Shown: one piece after another, positions 61,160-64,000 of the stretch
Numbering within the stretch: the stretch's first letter is position 1
Layout of the letters: the number at the start of each line of letters is the position of its first letter
NCBI GenBank assembly: GCA_002391625.1
Contig: DGFJ01000031.1
Location: 7,460-71,459 of the forward strand
Length of the DNA stretch: 64,000 nt
DNA from: Ruminococcaceae bacterium UBA3903
GTDB taxonomy: Bacteria > Bacillota > Clostridia > Oscillospirales > Acutalibacteraceae
Direction of reading: 5' to 3'
Position numbers and translations under genes: made by a program
Notes under the pieces: model-generated
The model's database searches: none
Told to the model about the DNA's origin: nothing
What the model saw: only the letters and a program-made list of their open reading frames with translations

Positions 61160-64000
61160 ATGAACGAGCCTTTAAGATATTTATATAACGAAAGCTACTT
61201 GGAAAAGGTTGTCAACAGCTGTAATGATTTTCCAGGCGGTTTGCTTGGTCCTCACATTACCCAACGTGGTTTAGTTATATCCGTATTTAACCCTCAGGCT
61301 AGACATATACAGATTATTGATAGGAACAACGGACGTGTATTTGATTGCAGTCCAGTTACGGATAACGGTTTATATGGTGCTTTAATAGGCAGCAACACTA
61401 CCATTGACTATTTTCTTAGAATTTTCCCATACTATGGTGAGCCATATGACACAGAGGATATATATAACTTCCCTGTGCAGACAACAACACAAACTGGATA
61501 TCTATTTGGCAATGGTGTAAACTACAACATTTATGAATGGCTGGGTGCACATTTAAAAACCATAAAGGGTATCAGCGGTGTTCTGTTTACCGTTTGGGCA
61601 CCAAACGCACAGCGTGTAAGCATTGTAGGCAACTTTAACAACTGGGACGGACGTATGCACCAGATGAACAGAGTACACGACGTGGGCATTTTTGAACTTT
61701 TCGTTCCATATATGGAAGCTGGTGAAATATATAAATACGAAATAAAAACACCCGAAGGTCTGCCAATCTTAAAAACAGACCCATTTGGCAACTATCAGCA
61801 ATTAAGACCAGACACAGCCTCTATTGTAGCTGATTTAAGCAGCTACTCTTGGGGTGACAATAGCTGGATAGAAAAAAGAAGCACCGACAACACCTTTGAA
61901 AAGCCTATGGCTATTTATGAAATGCACCCTGGTTCATGGCGAAAAGCTGGAGTAAATAAAGATGAGTTTATGAACTACAGGGACATAGCCCCTGTGCTTG
62001 CTGACTATATAAAGGAAATGGGATATACTCATATAGAGCTAATGGGTATCGCCGAGCATCCCTTTGACGGCTCGTGGGGTTATCAGGTAACGGGGTACTA
62101 TGCCCCTACCTCACGCTATGGCACACCAGAGGATTTTATGTACTTTGTGGACTATATGCACCGTAATGGCATTTATGTACTGTTGGACTGGGTACCTGCA
62201 CATTTTCCAAAGGACGCCCACGGTTTAGGCAGATTTGACGGAACGTGCTTGTTTGAACACCCTGATCCCCGCCGTGGTGAACATCCGCAATGGGGAACAT
62301 ATATCTTTAACTATGGCAAAAGCGAGGTTAAAAACTTTTTGATAAGTAATGCCCTGTTTTGGGTAGAAAAATTTCACATTGATGGTCTGCGTGTAGATGC
62401 GGTTGCATCTATGCTGTATTTGGATTACGGCAGAGAAAACGGTAACTGGTTACCTAATATAAACGGCGGAAACGAAAACCTAGAGGCTATGGAGTTTTTA
62501 AAGCACTTAAACTCTATTATGGATAAAAGAAATCCAGGTGCTTTGGTAATAGCAGAGGAAAGCACCGCTTGGGCTAATATTACTAAGCCCCCAACGGAAA
62601 ACGGTCTTGGCTTCACCTACAAATGGAACATGGGTTGGATGAATGACTTTTTGTCCTATGTTTCTACTGACCCACTGTACAAAAAGTTCCAGCACGACCA
62701 GCTCACCTTTAGTATGGTTTATGCTTATTCTGAAAAGTTTATACTTGTACTGTCACATGACGAGGTCGTTTATGGCAAATGCTCTATGCTTAACAAAATG
62801 CCTGGAGATATGCCACAAAAATACAGTAACCTACGCACCACCTATGGATTTATGTTTGCACACCCCGGTAAAAAGCTAATGTTCATGGGACAGGATTACG
62901 GTCAAAACGATGAATGGAAGGATACCATGGAGCTTGACTGGTTTCTGTTGGACGAAGAACCACACAAGCAAATGCAACAATATGTTAAAGACCTGCTGCA
63001 TTTATACAAAAATGAGCCTGCCTTTTACCAGCAGGACTATAACGAAGATGGCTTTGAGTGGATAAGCAAGGATGACCGTGAAAACAGTCAGGTAAGCTTT
63101 GTTCGTAAAACATCTAGCGGTAAGGGCAACCTACTGTTCATCTGCAATTTTACACCTGTGGAAAGACTGCACTTTCCTGTTGGTGTGCCATGCAGTGGCG
63201 TGTACACTAATATTTTCACCAGTGACAATGAAAAATACGGCGGCACAGGCTTGTGCAAAAGTCAAACGCTTACAGCACAAAAGATAGAACACGACAGCCG
63301 TGATTACTCTATACAGTACGATATGCCACCATTGAGCATAACTGTTTTTAAGTACGACTATGTAGATGACAAAAAGATAGAGGCCGAACGCAAGCTGGCA
63401 GAAGAAAAGCGTATAGAGCAGGAAAAGAAATTGGCAGAAAAGAAGATGCTTGAGGAACAACGGGAGCAAGAAAAGGTAGAACGTTTAGCACAGCTAAGAC
63501 AGCGTGAGGAGGAACGAAAACAAGCCGAGCAGACTCGTGTAGACGAGGAACGTAAGCAAACCGAAAAGGCAGTAGAGGAAAAGAAAAAGCTTCAGCGAAA
63601 AGCCACTAAAAGGGTGGACACAAAGCCTGCCACTAAGGCTACCTCCAAGGCAACAGCTGAAAAGCCTGCCACTAAAACCACAGCCAAGGCAACGGCTGAA
63701 AAGCCTGCTACTAAAACCACAGCCAAGGCAACGGCTGAAAAGCCTGCTACTAAAACCGCCGCCAAGGCAACAGCTGAAAAGCCTGCCACTAAAACCACAG
63801 CCAAGACAACAGCTGAAAAGCCTGCCACTAAAACCACAGCCAAGACAACAGCTGAAAAGCCTGCCACTAAGACTACAACCAAGGCAACGGCTGAAAAGTC
63901 TGTCACTAAAACCACAGCCAAGGCAACAGCTGAAAAGTCTGCTGCTAAAACCACCGCCAAGGCAACGGCTGAAAAGCCTGCCACTAAAACCACAGCCAAG
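61160..64000 (+). CDS. glgB: 1,4-alpha-glucan branching enzyme with coiled-coil and Lys/Ala/Thr-repeat tail (3' end outside window)
   Basis: At least 947 residues, no stop before the window end. N-terminal CBM48-like beta domain about 115-220 (VLFTVWAPNAQRVSIVGNF), GH13 barrel about 250-620: region I DWVPAHFPKD, II IDGLRVDAVASML (Asp nucleophile), III VIAEESTAW (Glu), IV LSHDEVVYGK. C-terminal beta domain to about 735. Normal GlgB ends there; this one continues with a charged coiled coil (about 738-812, repeats of EKKLAE/EERK) and then tandem KPATKTTAKATAE-like units from 822. Forms alpha-1,6 branches in glycogen. The tail, rich in Lys, may bind the polyglucan, a membrane or nucleic acid (guess). 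AGGAGG start. Confidence 0.93.
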   Translation, partial: MNEPLRYLYNESYLEKVVNSCNDFPGGLLGPHITQRGLVISVFNPQARHIQIIDRNNGRVFDCSPVTDNGLYGALIGSNTTIDYFLRIFPYYGEPYDTEDIYNFPVQTTTQTGYLFGNGVNYNIYEWLGAHLKTIKGISGVLFTVWAPNAQRVSIVGNFNNWDGRMHQMNRVHDVGIFELFVPYMEAGEIYKYEIKTPEGLPILKTDPFGNYQQLRPDTASIVADLSSYSWGDNSWIEKRSTDNTFEKPMAIYEMHPGSWRKAGVNKDEFMNYRDIAPVLADYIKEMGYTHIELMGIAEHPFDGSWGYQVTGYYAPTSRYGTPEDFMYFVDYMHRNGIYVLLDWVPAHFPKDAHGLGRFDGTCLFEHPDPRRGEHPQWGTYIFNYGKSEVKNFLISNALFWVEKFHIDGLRVDAVASMLYLDYGRENGNWLPNINGGNENLEAMEFLKHLNSIMDKRNPGALVIAEESTAWANITKPPTENGLGFTYKWNMGWMNDFLSYVSTDPLYKKFQHDQLTFSMVYAYSEKFILVLSHDEVVYGKCSMLNKMPGDMPQKYSNLRTTYGFMFAHPGKKLMFMGQDYGQNDEWKDTMELDWFLLDEEPHKQMQQYVKDLLHLYKNEPAFYQQDYNEDGFEWISKDDRENSQVSFVRKTSSGKGNLLFICNFTPVERLHFPVGVPCSGVYTNIFTSDNEKYGGTGLCKSQTLTAQKIEHDSRDYSIQYDMPPLSITVFKYDYVDDKKIEAERKLAEEKRIEQEKKLAEKKMLEEQREQEKVERLAQLRQREEERKQAEQTRVDEERKQTEKAVEEKKKLQRKATKRVDTKPATKATSKATAEKPATKTTAKATAEKPATKTTAKATAEKPATKTAAKATAEKPATKTTAKTTAEKPATKTTAKTTAEKPATKTTTKATAEKSVTKTTAKATAEKSAAKTTAKATAEKPATKTTAK
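63623..64000 (+). repeat. 39-base tandem repeat encoding 13-residue Lys/Ala/Thr units
   Basis: Nine full in-frame copies and a partial tenth of a 39-base unit reading KPATKTTAKATAE with small changes (TSK, TAA, TTK, SVTK, SAAK). Period exact, so the array can expand or shrink without shifting the frame. The array reaches the window end. Confidence 0.95.

Noticed and set aside
63592..63999. Minus-strand Val/Ala-rich open frame
   Set aside because: It is the reverse image of the 39-base repeat that codes for the GlgB tail; low complexity follows from the repeat.
1..64000. CRISPR arrays, rRNA or tRNA genes, insertion sequences
   Set aside because: No regularly spaced direct repeats with unique spacers, no tRNA or rRNA signature (the tRNA-like pieces at 24.2-24.4 kb belong to the T-box), no transposase sequence seen. 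A short tRNA could escape reading by eye.

Overview
The window is AT-rich DNA from an anaerobic Gram-positive bacterium of the Clostridia, most likely a starch-degrading gut member of the Ruminococcaceae/Oscillospiraceae. The support is: secreted GH13 amylases beside proteins carrying starch-binding CBM26 and type I dockerin modules (as in Ruminococcus bromii amylosomes), two [FeFe]-hydrogenase-family proteins under a Rex-type operator, reverse rubrerythrin with a PerR-like regulator, a leucine T-box, and strong GGAGG ribosome-binding sites with many TTG and GTG starts. The species call is inference: no rRNA or tRNA gene was seen.

Layout. 0-3.5 kb: the end of a spermidine/putrescine ABC operon (potA, potB cut by the window edge), then reverse rubrerythrin and perR. 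3.6-5.1 kb: two cell-wall enzymes. 5.4-14.1 kb: a four-gene starch operon read leftwards, made of two alternating copies of [CBM26/Ig/dockerin protein + alpha-amylase], with an extended -10 promoter at 14.1 kb and a strong terminator at 5.4 kb. 14.4-17.9 kb: a PadR regulator divergent from a MATE exporter, then rarA. 17.9-22.5 kb: a lactococcin-972-type bacteriocin cassette whose precursor gene is frameshifted, with transporter, ATPase, signal peptidase and an unknown membrane protein. 22.7-26.3 kb: glyA and T-box-controlled leuA. 26.6-32.2 kb: a truncated PP2C gene and a hydrogenase operon (thioredoxin-like ferredoxin, PAS-containing sensory hydrogenase, SpoIIE-type phosphatase, group-B-like hydrogenase). 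32.3-43.6 kb: housekeeping and metabolic genes (glycyl-tRNA synthetase, Fe-alcohol dehydrogenase, cyclase, HAD phosphatase, queH, intracellular GH13, mecA). 43.6-52.1 kb: a mostly leftward block with rpe, a 1103-residue degenerate P-type ATPase, an rRNA methyltransferase and small membrane proteins, interrupted at 49.6-49.8 kb by a non-coding cluster of DnaA-box-like repeats. 52.2-64 kb: a rightward block with an OGG1-type glycosylase, trxB, a second bacteriocin cassette, ilvD, tatD and a glycogen branching enzyme with a remarkable coiled-coil plus 13-residue-repeat tail that runs off the window.

How the parts fit. Extracellular amylases and dockerin-borne starch binders would feed maltodextrins to the intracellular GH13 enzyme (39.3 kb) and to glycogen metabolism (glgB, 61.2 kb). 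The hydrogenase and alcohol dehydrogenase genes fit fermentative redox disposal; a perfect Rex-type site ties the hydrogenase operon to the NADH/NAD+ ratio. leuA and ilvD serve branched-chain amino-acid synthesis.

Most interesting points: the paired starch operon; two paralogous bacteriocin cassettes, both with damaged precursor genes but intact transport genes; the P-type-ATPase-like protein lacking the usual catalytic motifs; the branching enzyme with a Lys/Ala/Thr repeat tail; and the DnaA-box-like cluster far from any dnaA gene.
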